A stretch of DNA of 10,853 nucleotides, taken from Thermoplasmata archaeon. Its GTDB lineage: Archaea > Thermoplasmatota > Thermoplasmata > Thermoplasmatales > Thermoplasmataceae. The position numbers and the translations under genes were made by a program. Numbering within the stretch: position 1 is the first letter of the stretch; the number at the start of each line of letters is the position of its first letter. Under the pieces are notes generated by a model. The model was not told the origin of the DNA and searched no databases. It saw nothing but the letters and a program-made list of their open reading frames with translations. This document shows positions 1-6,181 of the stretch, piece after piece. The stretch spans positions 1 through 10,853 of the forward strand of contig JAKBSB010000031.1 of the NCBI GenBank assembly GCA_021845155.1. Reading direction: 5' to 3'.

Positions 1-712
1 TCTTGGATCTGCATACAGGAATCTTGTGGGTAGAATAAGGAAGGCAAAGTCACGATACATTGACGAAACATCATGGAGAGTGGATGGAAAGAACAGGTAC
101 ATGTGGGTATTCGTAACTGAAGGTGAAACACTGTACATTACGGGATCAAGATCACATGAGGTTCCGGAAAAGGTACTTGGAAAACATGAAGGTGTGGACA
201 TGCATGATGGGTTTTCCGGATACGTGAAACTTGCAAAGATCACAAAGAACAGACAGGGATGGTGCTGGGCACACATCATGAAGGATGCAAAGGAACTCAT
301 CCAGTACAATGAATCGGAGGGAAGATACATTCTTAACATCTTGAAATCAGTGTTCGACAGGGCAAAGAAGCTTCTCGAGAAACCTCCTGAAGAGATAAGC
401 GAGGAGATGCTCGAAGCCCTGTACGATGAATTCCGTCAAATCGATGTTCCGTATGAATCAAAGAAATGTTCAGGTTTTGTGAGGAATCAGCTGAAGAGGA
501 AGAGGGATGATCTCTTCCGTTTTGTTATTGACAGATCTGTTGAACCTACCAATAACAGGGTGGAAAGGGCAATAAGACCCATAGTCATCTGCAGGAAAAT
601 ATCTGGTGGATCACGATCAGTCAGAGGAGCAAGGGACTTCACAAGAGTATACAGTGTTCTCGAAACGTGCAGAAAGAGAGGAAAACTTCCGTTCAGGGCT
701 AAGCCGGGATAA
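1..712 (+). CDS. IS66-family transposase, C-terminal part (5' end outside window)
   Basis: This is the catalytic part of a DDE transposase of the IS66 type, which cuts and joins DNA during transposition. The frame is open from base 2, so the GTG at 26 is only an internal codon and the true start lies upstream of the window. Visible IS66 hallmarks are YIDETSWRVDGKN (catalytic Asp at about 62-64), MHDGFSGY (second Asp at about 206-208), the CWAH motif near 263-274, and VEPTNNRVERAIRP with the catalytic Glu at about 563-565. KISGGSRSVRGA and SVLETCRKRG follow, as usual in this family. The end (KLPFRAKPG) is less typical. A neighbouring frame reads ENFRSGLSRDNFR just before its own stop near 720, so a late frameshift is possible. 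The family call is strong; whether the element is active cannot be told. Confidence 0.9.
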   Translation, partial: LGSAYRNLVGRIRKAKSRYIDETSWRVDGKNRYMWVFVTEGETLYITGSRSHEVPEKVLGKHEGVDMHDGFSGYVKLAKITKNRQGWCWAHIMKDAKELIQYNESEGRYILNILKSVFDRAKKLLEKPPEEISEEMLEALYDEFRQIDVPYESKKCSGFVRNQLKRKRDDLFRFVIDRSVEPTNNRVERAIRPIVICRKISGGSRSVRGARDFTRVYSVLETCRKRGKLPFRAKPG

Positions 713-734
713 CTTCAGGTGACTGACCTCTTAC
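1..734 (+). mobile_element. Right-hand part of an IS66-like insertion sequence
   Basis: The transposase gene ends at 712. About 20 bp further on, the sequence reads CTGACCTCTTAC, ending at 734, after which composition turns sharply AT-rich. IS66-family elements typically begin GTAA and therefore end TTAC, so 734 is a plausible right terminus. The left terminus is outside the window, so neither inverted repeats nor a target duplication can be confirmed. Confidence 0.4.
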
Positions 735-742
735 AGTCGATA

Positions 743-758
743 GTAAAATTTTTATATA
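743..758 (+). promoter_or_regulatory. BRE/TATA promoter of the secreted-protein gene, probably leaderless
   Basis: The purine/A-rich stretch GTAAAATT (743-750), resembling an archaeal BRE, runs straight into TTTATATA (751-758). Archaeal transcription normally starts about 22-27 nt after the TATA centre, which falls at or within a few bases of the ATG at 778. No Shine-Dalgarno sequence precedes that ATG. Both facts point to a leaderless transcript. Confidence 0.65.
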
Positions 759-777
759 TTTACTTTATATACATTTA

Positions 778-1302
778 ATGAATACAAAGACGAAATTTAC
801 TAGCCAAAACAGGAATTTGTTTTTAGTTAAAGCATTTGTATATGTTCTGTCAGCATTCTTTGTTGTGGTGATTCTGTCGGGAGTTGCACATGCTGACACG
901 TATAATAACAGTGCAGACAGCCAGGTTTACGCAACTGATATTTTTGGAGTTCATATGGCTTGGGTCAATAATAATTGGGAATATTTTGCCACTTATAATA
1001 ACGGAGATTTTCAATTGAATACCAACACGAAATTAGTGACTAATACAGGAGGTGTATGGCCTGACGGTGGATCTATTACCGGAACATCAAGTTCGGAGTC
1101 TTCTACATCACTTAAAAGTTCTGTTGACTATAGTTTAAATTCTGCTTTGGGGCAGCATATTACAGGTACTTTAGTGAATCAAATGGTATATAATAGTAAC
1201 AGTGGAAACTACGAGAATTATGTTTATGTATACGGCACTTCATACTATGAATCTGGATCTGGTTTTCTCCCGGTTTCGTTTGATTTCTCGTTTGACGTTT
1301 GA
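778..1302 (+). CDS. Secreted cysteine-free Asn/Ser/Tyr-rich protein of unknown function
   Basis: I do not recognise this 174-aa protein. It has a clear Sec-type signal peptide: a basic N-terminus (K4, K6, R12, K18), a hydrophobic core at about residues 19-36, and a probable signal-peptidase site at AHA-D after residue 39. The mature chain of about 135 residues has no Cys and is rich in Asn, Ser, Thr, Tyr and Gly. It alternates polar and aromatic residues (YVYVYGTSYY, FDFSFDV at the very end), suggesting a beta-rich extracellular fold. One N-glycosylation sequon starts at N43. The start is fixed by the promoter, which puts transcription start at the ATG. It lies first in a same-strand group with a membrane protein and an ABC transporter. 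That placement suggests a released toxin/bacteriocin-like protein or a surface protein, but this is inference from context only. Confidence 0.8.
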   Translation: MNTKTKFTSQNRNLFLVKAFVYVLSAFFVVVILSGVAHADTYNNSADSQVYATDIFGVHMAWVNNNWEYFATYNNGDFQLNTNTKLVTNTGGVWPDGGSITGTSSSESSTSLKSSVDYSLNSALGQHITGTLVNQMVYNSNSGNYENYVYVYGTSYYESGSGFLPVSFDFSFDV

Positions 1303-1337
1303 TTAAATTTATTTTATATTATTTATTTTATTGGTGA
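1303..1337 (+). promoter_or_regulatory. T-rich spacer with possible terminator/promoter, and GGTGA ribosome site for the next gene
   Basis: Between the secreted-protein gene and the next gene lies an almost pure A/T stretch (about 1303-1331) with repeated TTTATTTTA-like blocks. Archaeal RNA polymerase can terminate at such T-rich tracts, and the same stretch contains TATA-like sequence (TTATTTTATATT). It is followed by GGTGA at 1333-1337, a good Shine-Dalgarno match 6 nt before the ATG at 1344. The stretch could let the first gene be expressed separately from the transporter genes. Confidence 0.4.
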
Positions 1338-1343
1338 CAATAG

Positions 1344-2174
1344 ATGAGAAAATTCACAGCCTTGATAATTGCATTGCTAATGATAGGTATATTGATTAAT
1401 TTTATCCCAGTTTCGACTTACGTTTTCAACACTTATCCCCATGAAAAATACCACGATAGTTTTCAGCATGGGATTTCTCTTGAATACTATGGAGTTTTTG
1501 GCTCTTTTTCGGCAAAAAATGGCACTTCATATTATTATGGGGTAACAATAAATATAACTAAAATGGGTTCTGAACATTATGAAGTTGGTGCTAATCTCTA
1601 CCAGATATACCCTACAAGCCAATCCGAATTTATTTTCAATGGCAATAAGCTTCCCGGTATTCCTTTTTTGGGTTATGTTAAACAAATAGACCACTATGGA
1701 GGAAATCTTACCGGAAGTGAATACGCTCTCATCAATTTACTGTTTCCAAATGGAAATAAAGTAAATGCTGGAACACAAAATTTTAGTATATCCAGTAATG
1801 AAACGACCATGTCCCCTGAAAGTTACACAGGATTTCCCTCATACTATTTTGGTCAAACAAATTTTTTGAAATCGGAAATAAGTTATGTTAACTTCGGTAC
1901 CCAACACGTGATGGCGTACTATTTGTCTTCAGATTCCAACAGTACAGTCAATTTTTTTACATCGCTTACACCGAATTTTCATTTTAACATAAGCAGTATG
2001 GAAAAGACACATTCTGGTCCCATGATATTGAATATAGGCAGAGGAAATGACTCCCCTGGTCAAAATTGGGCTGGATGGTTTGAATACGGTTTTGGCTTTG
2101 TATTCCCATTGAACGTTGTATTGCTGATCTCTTCCGGAGTTCTTTCGATTTACCTATTTAGGAGAGTAAATTAA
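1344..2174 (+). CDS. Membrane protein with large sequon-rich outer domain, unknown function
   Basis: I do not recognise this 276-aa protein. A hydrophobic segment at about residues 5-25 follows the basic MRK start and can be a membrane anchor or signal peptide. A second segment at about 247-271 is followed by FRRVN, which fits a cytoplasmic C-terminus. The roughly 220 residues between them should face outwards. They contain eight N-x-S/T sequons (N59, N70, N121, N146, N152, N199, N215, N235) and no Cys, as expected for a glycosylated archaeal surface domain. The start is supported by GGTGA 6 nt upstream. Its stop lies 2 bp before the ABC ATPase gene, so the two are translated as one unit. Possible roles are an accessory subunit of the transporter or an immunity/receptor partner for the upstream secreted protein; the sequence does not decide. 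Confidence 0.8.
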   Translation: MRKFTALIIALLMIGILINFIPVSTYVFNTYPHEKYHDSFQHGISLEYYGVFGSFSAKNGTSYYYGVTINITKMGSEHYEVGANLYQIYPTSQSEFIFNGNKLPGIPFLGYVKQIDHYGGNLTGSEYALINLLFPNGNKVNAGTQNFSISSNETTMSPESYTGFPSYYFGQTNFLKSEISYVNFGTQHVMAYYLSSDSNSTVNFFTSLTPNFHFNISSMEKTHSGPMILNIGRGNDSPGQNWAGWFEYGFGFVFPLNVVLLISSGVLSIYLFRRVN

Positions 2175-2176
2175 AA

Positions 2177-3013
2177 ATGTTCTTCGTGACGGCAACCAGA
2201 CTGACAAAAAGGTTTGGGAATGATAATTTAGCTTTAGACAATTTGAATTTTCACACGAAGACTAATCGGCTCTGCTTCCTGGGGCAGAATGGAAGCGGAA
2301 AAACAACAGTACTATCAATAATGGCAGGATTGCTCACCCCATCATCCGGTTCCCTAACGATCGATGGCATAGAGCCTTACAAAGACAGGGAGAAGACACT
2401 AAAAACCTCAACTTTTGTATTTGAAAAACCCAAACTTACATATGGAATGAGTGTTAGAGATTTTATTGATTTTGTAAAAAGTACATCTGATCGAAGCGTG
2501 GACTTTGAGTACATCATTGAACGGTTTCGTCTGAAAGAATTTCTGGATAGAAGACTTTTTAAATTGTCATCTGGCCAGGAGCAGCTCATAATATTAGCCA
2601 GCGTTTTTTCAAGAGACACTTCAAGAATAATAGCTGACGAGGCTTTTACACACATAGATTTTTTTCGCGTAGGAAACATAATAAATGACATGCAAAACAT
2701 GAATAGAGATCTAATTTTTTCAACACATGTTCCAGAAGAAGCTGAATTACTGGCCGATTATATTATAATCCTAAATAATGGCAGAGTCGTATGGAACGGT
2801 ACCTTGGATGAACTATTTGCATCAGATATTTATGAAGTGTATGTTCACAGGGGAGAAGATATTGGTATGGATTATATATGGAGGTATGGAGATTTTTGTC
2901 TGGTGAGAACCGACTTGAAAATACTATCTGAGCTCTTGGAGGGGGGAAAGATCATAGGCTTTAGAAAGTCAGGAGTTCGCAGAGTTTATGGCCAATTTAA
3001 CAAATACTATTAA
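2177..3013 (+). CDS. ABC transporter ATP-binding protein
   Basis: This 278-aa ATPase would drive the permease encoded next to it. All main ABC motifs are present: Walker A GQNGSGKTT (residues 36-44), signature LSSGQ (130-134), Walker B RIIADE with D154 and E155, and the switch histidine in FSTH (H184). The Q-loop position appears to be Glu (FEKPKLTYGMSV, about residue 83), and the D-loop reads THID where SALD is common. The typical end of the nucleotide-binding domain (NNGRVVWNGTLDELF) is followed by about 60 extra residues, as in many ABC-2-type exporters. A GGAGAG at about 2161-2166 lies 11 nt before the ATG. The gene starts 2 bp after the membrane-protein stop and overlaps the permease gene by 26 bp. 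The type is that of exporters; the substrate is unknown, but the secreted protein upstream is the obvious candidate. Confidence 0.93.
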   Translation: MFFVTATRLTKRFGNDNLALDNLNFHTKTNRLCFLGQNGSGKTTVLSIMAGLLTPSSGSLTIDGIEPYKDREKTLKTSTFVFEKPKLTYGMSVRDFIDFVKSTSDRSVDFEYIIERFRLKEFLDRRLFKLSSGQEQLIILASVFSRDTSRIIADEAFTHIDFFRVGNIINDMQNMNRDLIFSTHVPEEAELLADYIIILNNGRVVWNGTLDELFASDIYEVYVHRGEDIGMDYIWRYGDFCLVRTDLKILSELLEGGKIIGFRKSGVRRVYGQFNKYY

Positions 3014-3680
3014 GTGGTATGTGCGTGGTTTATTCCCGCTACCAGTATACATACCCATAATATCTCTTGTTGTTCTTGCGCAATTGTATACAATTCTCTC
3101 ACTTAAGAGTCTTGGAGAATTTTCATTGTTTACGCAAATGTTATTGATTCCATTTATAATACTGGTAGTTGGCACTCACTTCGTTCGGGGAAAATCACTT
3201 ACAATTTTTGAACTCTCTCTTCTTGGCAGTTGGAGAAGACTGGCTGTGTCCAAAATTATAGCATTCTCTATTGGTCTTTTACCATTCATAGTGGTTGAAA
3301 TTTTACTTCTTTGGCTCAGCAAAAATGTTTTGTTCATAGCTCCTATCTTGACCTCTTTTCTCGTTTATTCAGCACTATCCATTCTGTCGTCATTGTCGTC
3401 ATCACAGTTGACTGCATTCACTATTGGCCTTATTTTCATTCTTCTGATACCAATATCAGCCGTTGTTCTTTTGGAAAACCTTGGGAGCCTTGGTGCAACC
3501 TCTGGAACTCCATTGGGAATAATACTTTACTTAATAGTCCCATTAGCTAGCTTTGAGTATTACAGGAACGGGGTTGTAAGTGTGTACCCTCTAATGGGTT
3601 TTTCTATAGCTTTTATTATTTCTGTGATAATGATTTTCACCTATATTCTTCTATTTCAGCGCCAGGAGTTTAAACCATAG
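2988..3680 (+). CDS. ABC-2-type transporter permease
   Basis: This 230-aa protein is strongly hydrophobic with about six to seven membrane segments (roughly residues 16-38, 47-66, 84-108, 112-134, 140-161, 172-190 and 198-224). This matches the size and layout of single-domain ABC-2-type exporter permeases. The loop HFVRGKSLTIFELSLLGSWRRLAVSK between segments 2 and 3 is the kind of cytoplasmic stretch that contacts the ATPase. The ATG lies inside the ATPase gene, 18 nt after an AGGAG, giving a 26-bp overlap and suggesting translational coupling. With the ATPase it should form a homodimeric permease/ATPase complex in the cytoplasmic membrane. Recognition rests on topology and gene neighbourhood rather than on a sequence motif. 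Confidence 0.85.
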   Translation: MANLTNTIKWYVRGLFPLPVYIPIISLVVLAQLYTILSLKSLGEFSLFTQMLLIPFIILVVGTHFVRGKSLTIFELSLLGSWRRLAVSKIIAFSIGLLPFIVVEILLLWLSKNVLFIAPILTSFLVYSALSILSSLSSSQLTAFTIGLIFILLIPISAVVLLENLGSLGATSGTPLGIILYLIVPLASFEYYRNGVVSVYPLMGFSIAFIISVIMIFTYILLFQRQEFKP

Positions 3681-3704
3681 TTTTATTACCTATTATTTTA
3701 CATT
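3681..3704 (+). terminator. T-rich archaeal terminator after the ABC cassette
   Basis: Immediately after the permease stop the + strand reads TTTTATTACCTATTATTTTAC, with repeated T runs and no hairpin. This is the usual form of factor-independent archaeal termination. Composition changes abruptly right after it, so it also marks the end of the AT-rich cassette. Confidence 0.45.
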
Positions 3705-3751
3705 TCATAATGAAGTTGGCATTACGCATTCCCTCATCGACCTTCTCCGTT

Positions 3752-3772
3752 CAAGGTCCTTCCCCACTTTGC
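3752..3772 (+). repeat. 21-bp direct repeat, copy 1
   Basis: CAAGGTCCTTCCCCACTTTG plus C. It matches copy 2 at 4141-4161 in 19 of 21 positions; the two differences are adjacent (CA versus TG). The copies are 389 bp apart in the same orientation, bracketing most of the G/C-richer block. Confidence 0.75.
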
Positions 3773-3816
3773 ATATCAGACCCTGTATCCATGCCATCGC
3801 CTGTACACCGGAGTGC

Positions 3817-3849
3817 TCCCCATGCACATACATCCGATTCGCATGGGGA
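3817..3849. repeat. Perfect 9-bp inverted repeat (hairpin)
   Basis: TCCCCATGC (3817-3825) is the exact reverse complement of GCATGGGGA (3841-3849), with a 15-nt loop. It lies in the G/C-richer block between the repeat copies. It is not followed by a T run on either strand, so it is not a standard terminator; a structured RNA element or relic is possible. Confidence 0.65.
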
Positions 3850-4140
3850 TACTGCCTTCGCCAAGACACAAAAGGCTCGGCACACTCATTAACACGCGAC
3901 CATCTTCGACTATGCGTGCGGACCTTCACGATGCTGCAGCGTTTACTTAATGCTATGGCCTGGATACTCGCTAGCCCTCCTGGATGGTCGGGTCTTGCGA
4001 CTCTGAGGGCATTGTCACCGGAGCTTGCATGCGGTATGTTGCCATATTCGCATGTCCGGTCAGCTACAATGGTTTCAGATTTTTTCCATTTGTTACTCCT
4101 TCCGTAACTGGTCTGGTATGGTTATGGGCTGCACTACGTC

Positions 4141-4161
4141 CAAGGTCCTTCCCTGCTTTGC
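4141..4161 (+). repeat. 21-bp direct repeat, copy 2
   Basis: CAAGGTCCTTCCCTGCTTTG plus C is the second copy of the repeat at 3752-3772 (19/21 identical). It lies about 30 bp beyond the end of the transposase remnant, near where that element's edge should be. Confidence 0.75.
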
Positions 4162-4192
4162 TCACAAGCCTATCTTTGCCCCAGTTTAACAC

Positions 4193-4955
4193 TACAGTTC
4201 AATTGAAAGTTTTTCCAGAAGCATTTTCTGATCCTTTGTGAGTTCAACAGTACTGTGTGTTCCGTTGATGTAGACAACCTCCTTAATGCCCTTCATTGTC
4301 TCCACAACCTTGATGCCACAGTTTCCAGTACAGTTTCGTAATGGTATCCGTCAGTTGTAATGAATATCGTTTCAGGAACTGTGAAGCATGAGATGGCCCT
4401 GGTGAAGAAACGGGCAAGCATCTCTTCTTTCAGATCATCCAGTATCTCCTCCACAAAATTGCCGGTCTTTGTATCCTTCAGCAGTGCCCTGTACCTCTCA
4501 ATGCCGTCAATGTGCACATGCTGTTCATCGTAAACAAAATAACATGAAGACTGCATCTTCTCTGCTGGAACTCTGCTGTTTTCCTCAGGGGGATATCTTG
4601 ACCCTGCCAACCATGCTCTTCTTCTTTGTATCCTCAGAGATGTGCTTGCCGTATCAATGATTGTGTGGCCTTGCCTCCAATGAATAATGACAGGAATTGC
4701 ACAGGTATCTCTCACCCTGATCCGTATACCGGTTTCCAGGGTCCGGATGAAGGTGCCATTCCTCACAACATTCATGGATCCGCAGCCAGGACATGAAAGG
4801 TTCCTGTACAGGAGGAGCATCTCATCCCCGGGTGAGATGGATATATCAGGAATATTGGGGTCCACAATCCTGGTACATCCGGGTTCCGATTCGAAGTCAT
4901 CAAGGCTGACGTACTTTATTGTTTTAGGAAAGAACCAGTACTTGCGGATAGGCAT
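4193..4955 (-). pseudogene. Decayed transposase with zinc-ribbon N-terminus, frameshifted and internally deleted
   Basis: A 220-codon frame (4955 to 4293) looks intact, but the conserved parts lie in different frames. It begins with a plausible N-terminus and the first zinc pair CPGC in LSCPGCGSMNVVRNG. The partner pair appears only after a shift near 4708, where another frame reads YLCNSCHYSLEARPHNH, a stop at 4654-4656, then YGKHISEDTKKKSMVGRVK. Near the G run at 4588-4592 the original frame resumes with SSCYFVYDEQHVHIDG and FITTDGYHYETVL, whose Asp residues look like DDE catalytic positions. Near 4305 a further shift leads to IKVVETMKGIKEVVYINGTH and a stop at 4193. The region expected between the second Asp and the catalytic Glu is missing, so an internal deletion is likely. 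It resembles mutator/IS256-like archaeal transposases, though the exact IS family is not certain. Confidence 0.8.
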
Positions 4956-4996
4956 GAATACTAATTCCAGAGTGATATTTCATGTTTTCAGTCCGG

Positions 4997-5017
4997 CAAA
5001 CCGGTTTGTTCATGAAC
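4997..5017. repeat. Two abutting perfect palindromes
   Basis: CAAACCGGTTTG (4997-5008) is a perfect 12-bp palindrome, and GTTCATGAAC (5008-5017) a perfect 10-bp one; they share the G at 5008. They lie between the end of the lys operon and the start of the transposase remnant, about 40-60 bp upstream of the latter on its strand. They could be part of the element's end or a protein-binding site. Confidence 0.5.
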
Positions 5018-5068
5018 TCAACTAAGAATTGACAATGTCTAATTTTGCCATTTGATCAATTATGATCC

Positions 5069-6181
5069 TCACATTTCACCAGATGTCCCACCGTCATTAC
5101 CCGCATTTATTTTTCCCTCAAGAGAAAGAAGCGCCGCTGAAATTATCTCTGCACCAGTTGAAACCTCATCCAGATTCACAACTTCATTGTTTGTGTGAGA
5201 CAACCTGGTATCCCCTGGTCCGTATGTTATTGCTGGAATCTTCCAAGCTTTTCCAAGGATATTCATATCTCCACTTCCACTCTTGAATACGATCTTCGCA
5301 TTTTCTCCGGTATGTTTTGTAATGGATGTTTTGAAAGCTTCTACAAGCTGACTTTTAGTATTTGTGACATACGGATCAACCTGACTCACAACCTTAATTC
5401 CAGAAAATGCTGAACCGCTCTTCCTTGAAATAATATTTTCCAGTTCTTTCAAAATTTTGGTTTTGTCCATCCTGGGAGGAAATCTAACGTCAAGCCTTAT
5501 TACTGATTTCGACGGGGTCATGTTATCTGCTGTTCCTCCGTGGATTCCAGTAAGTGCCACAGAAACATCAGAAAAATCCCTTCCTTCTGAATATTTTGAA
5601 TTTAAACATATCCAAGCCGCAATTGACTCTTCGACTGCATTTGTTCCCATCCAGGGGGCGCTGGCATGATAAGACTCTGTTTTGAAAGCAATATCTAAAA
5701 GCAATCTGCCCCTGTAACCAACCGTTATGCCATTAATGCTTCCCGGTTCTCCAAAAATTGCGAAGTTACTTCTTGCCTGACTTTTTGTTATTTCTACGAT
5801 TCCCTTTCCCGATCCCTCCTCCCCAACTGCAGCCACCACCTCCAAAGTACCTCTAAATCCAGATGTTCTTGCTAATTTGGCACCATACATAAGAGAAACC
5901 AGGGCAGATTTGGCATCAACTGTACCTCGTCCGTACAGTAGACCGTTCTCTGTCTTAATTGGAAGTTTTCCAGGAACTGTGTCTATGTGACCACAAAGAA
6001 GTACAGATATTCCATCACCCGGAAATACCGCGGTACAATTTCCGGCTACATCCTTTCCAACTTTCTCCGCACCAAGTTTTTCCATGCAGGTAGAAAACAA
6101 TGAGACAGCCTTTCCTTCCTTACCCGTTGGTGAGTATGCTTTTACAAGCTCTATCAGCGTTTTGTTAATTTCCTGTTTCAA
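5069..6181 (-). CDS. lysK: LysW-lysine/ornithine hydrolase (M20 family)
   Basis: LysK releases the finished amino acid (lysine, or ornithine in the arginine branch) from the carrier protein LysW, the last step of the pathway. The 370-aa protein has the metal centre of M20 zinc hydrolases: GHIDTVPG (H65, with D67), GRGTVDAK (D89, bridging), AVGEEGSG (E121 catalytic, E122 metal), GEPGSINGITVGYRGRL (E145), SYHASAP (H172) in the lid region, and SHTNNEVVN (H329) near the end. Length and motifs fit LysK rather than the larger DapE/ArgE enzymes. Its ATG overlaps the lysX stop as ATGA (6178-6181), so translation is probably coupled. It is the last gene of the operon. The C-terminal tail after about residue 356 (INAGNDGGTSGEM) looks like a flexible extension. 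Confidence 0.93.
   Translation of the reverse strand: MKQEINKTLIELVKAYSPTGKEGKAVSLFSTCMEKLGAEKVGKDVAGNCTAVFPGDGISVLLCGHIDTVPGKLPIKTENGLLYGRGTVDAKSALVSLMYGAKLARTSGFRGTLEVVAAVGEEGSGKGIVEITKSQARSNFAIFGEPGSINGITVGYRGRLLLDIAFKTESYHASAPWMGTNAVEESIAAWICLNSKYSEGRDFSDVSVALTGIHGGTADNMTPSKSVIRLDVRFPPRMDKTKILKELENIISRKSGSAFSGIKVVSQVDPYVTNTKSQLVEAFKTSITKHTGENAKIVFKSGSGDMNILGKAWKIPAITYGPGDTRLSHTNNEVVNLDEVSTGAEIISAALLSLEGKINAGNDGGTSGEM

Larger units (their letters stand above)
3705..4192. other. Compositionally distinct block without a convincing gene
   Basis: This stretch is clearly richer in G/C than both the cassette on its left and typical spacers here. Open frames exist on both strands, but none has a recognisable family. 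The longest on the minus strand is open from about 4121 to 3705 (138 codons plus stop), with no ATG until far inside and only an unsupported GTG at 3929. A second short minus-strand frame ends WGKDRLVSKAGKDLGRSA and so on, and shares the K-x-G-K-D-L string with the longer frame at the repeat copies. It is best read as decayed sequence, perhaps part of the neighbouring mobile-element remnant, or as an untranslated RNA region. Confidence 0.4.

Noticed and set aside
3705..3929. Minus-strand GTG-started frame with the basic stretch GKDLERRRSM
   Set aside because: The frame is open further upstream without any ATG, the GTG has no ribosome site, and no family is recognisable; described as part of the block instead of as a gene.
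3769..4107. + strand open frame of about 112 codons in the G/C-richer block
   Set aside because: No ribosome site, no recognisable domain, low-complexity Pro/Ser/His-rich translation, and an equally long open frame on the other strand; likely a by-product of composition.
3705..4192. CRISPR array suggested by the repeated 21-mer
   Set aside because: Only two copies 389 bp apart and no regular repeat-spacer pattern.
5048..5068. AATTATGATC near the lysK end resembling half of the lysW operator
   Set aside because: Only one half of the palindrome matches, and the position at the end of the operon has no promoter; chance match in AT-rich sequence.
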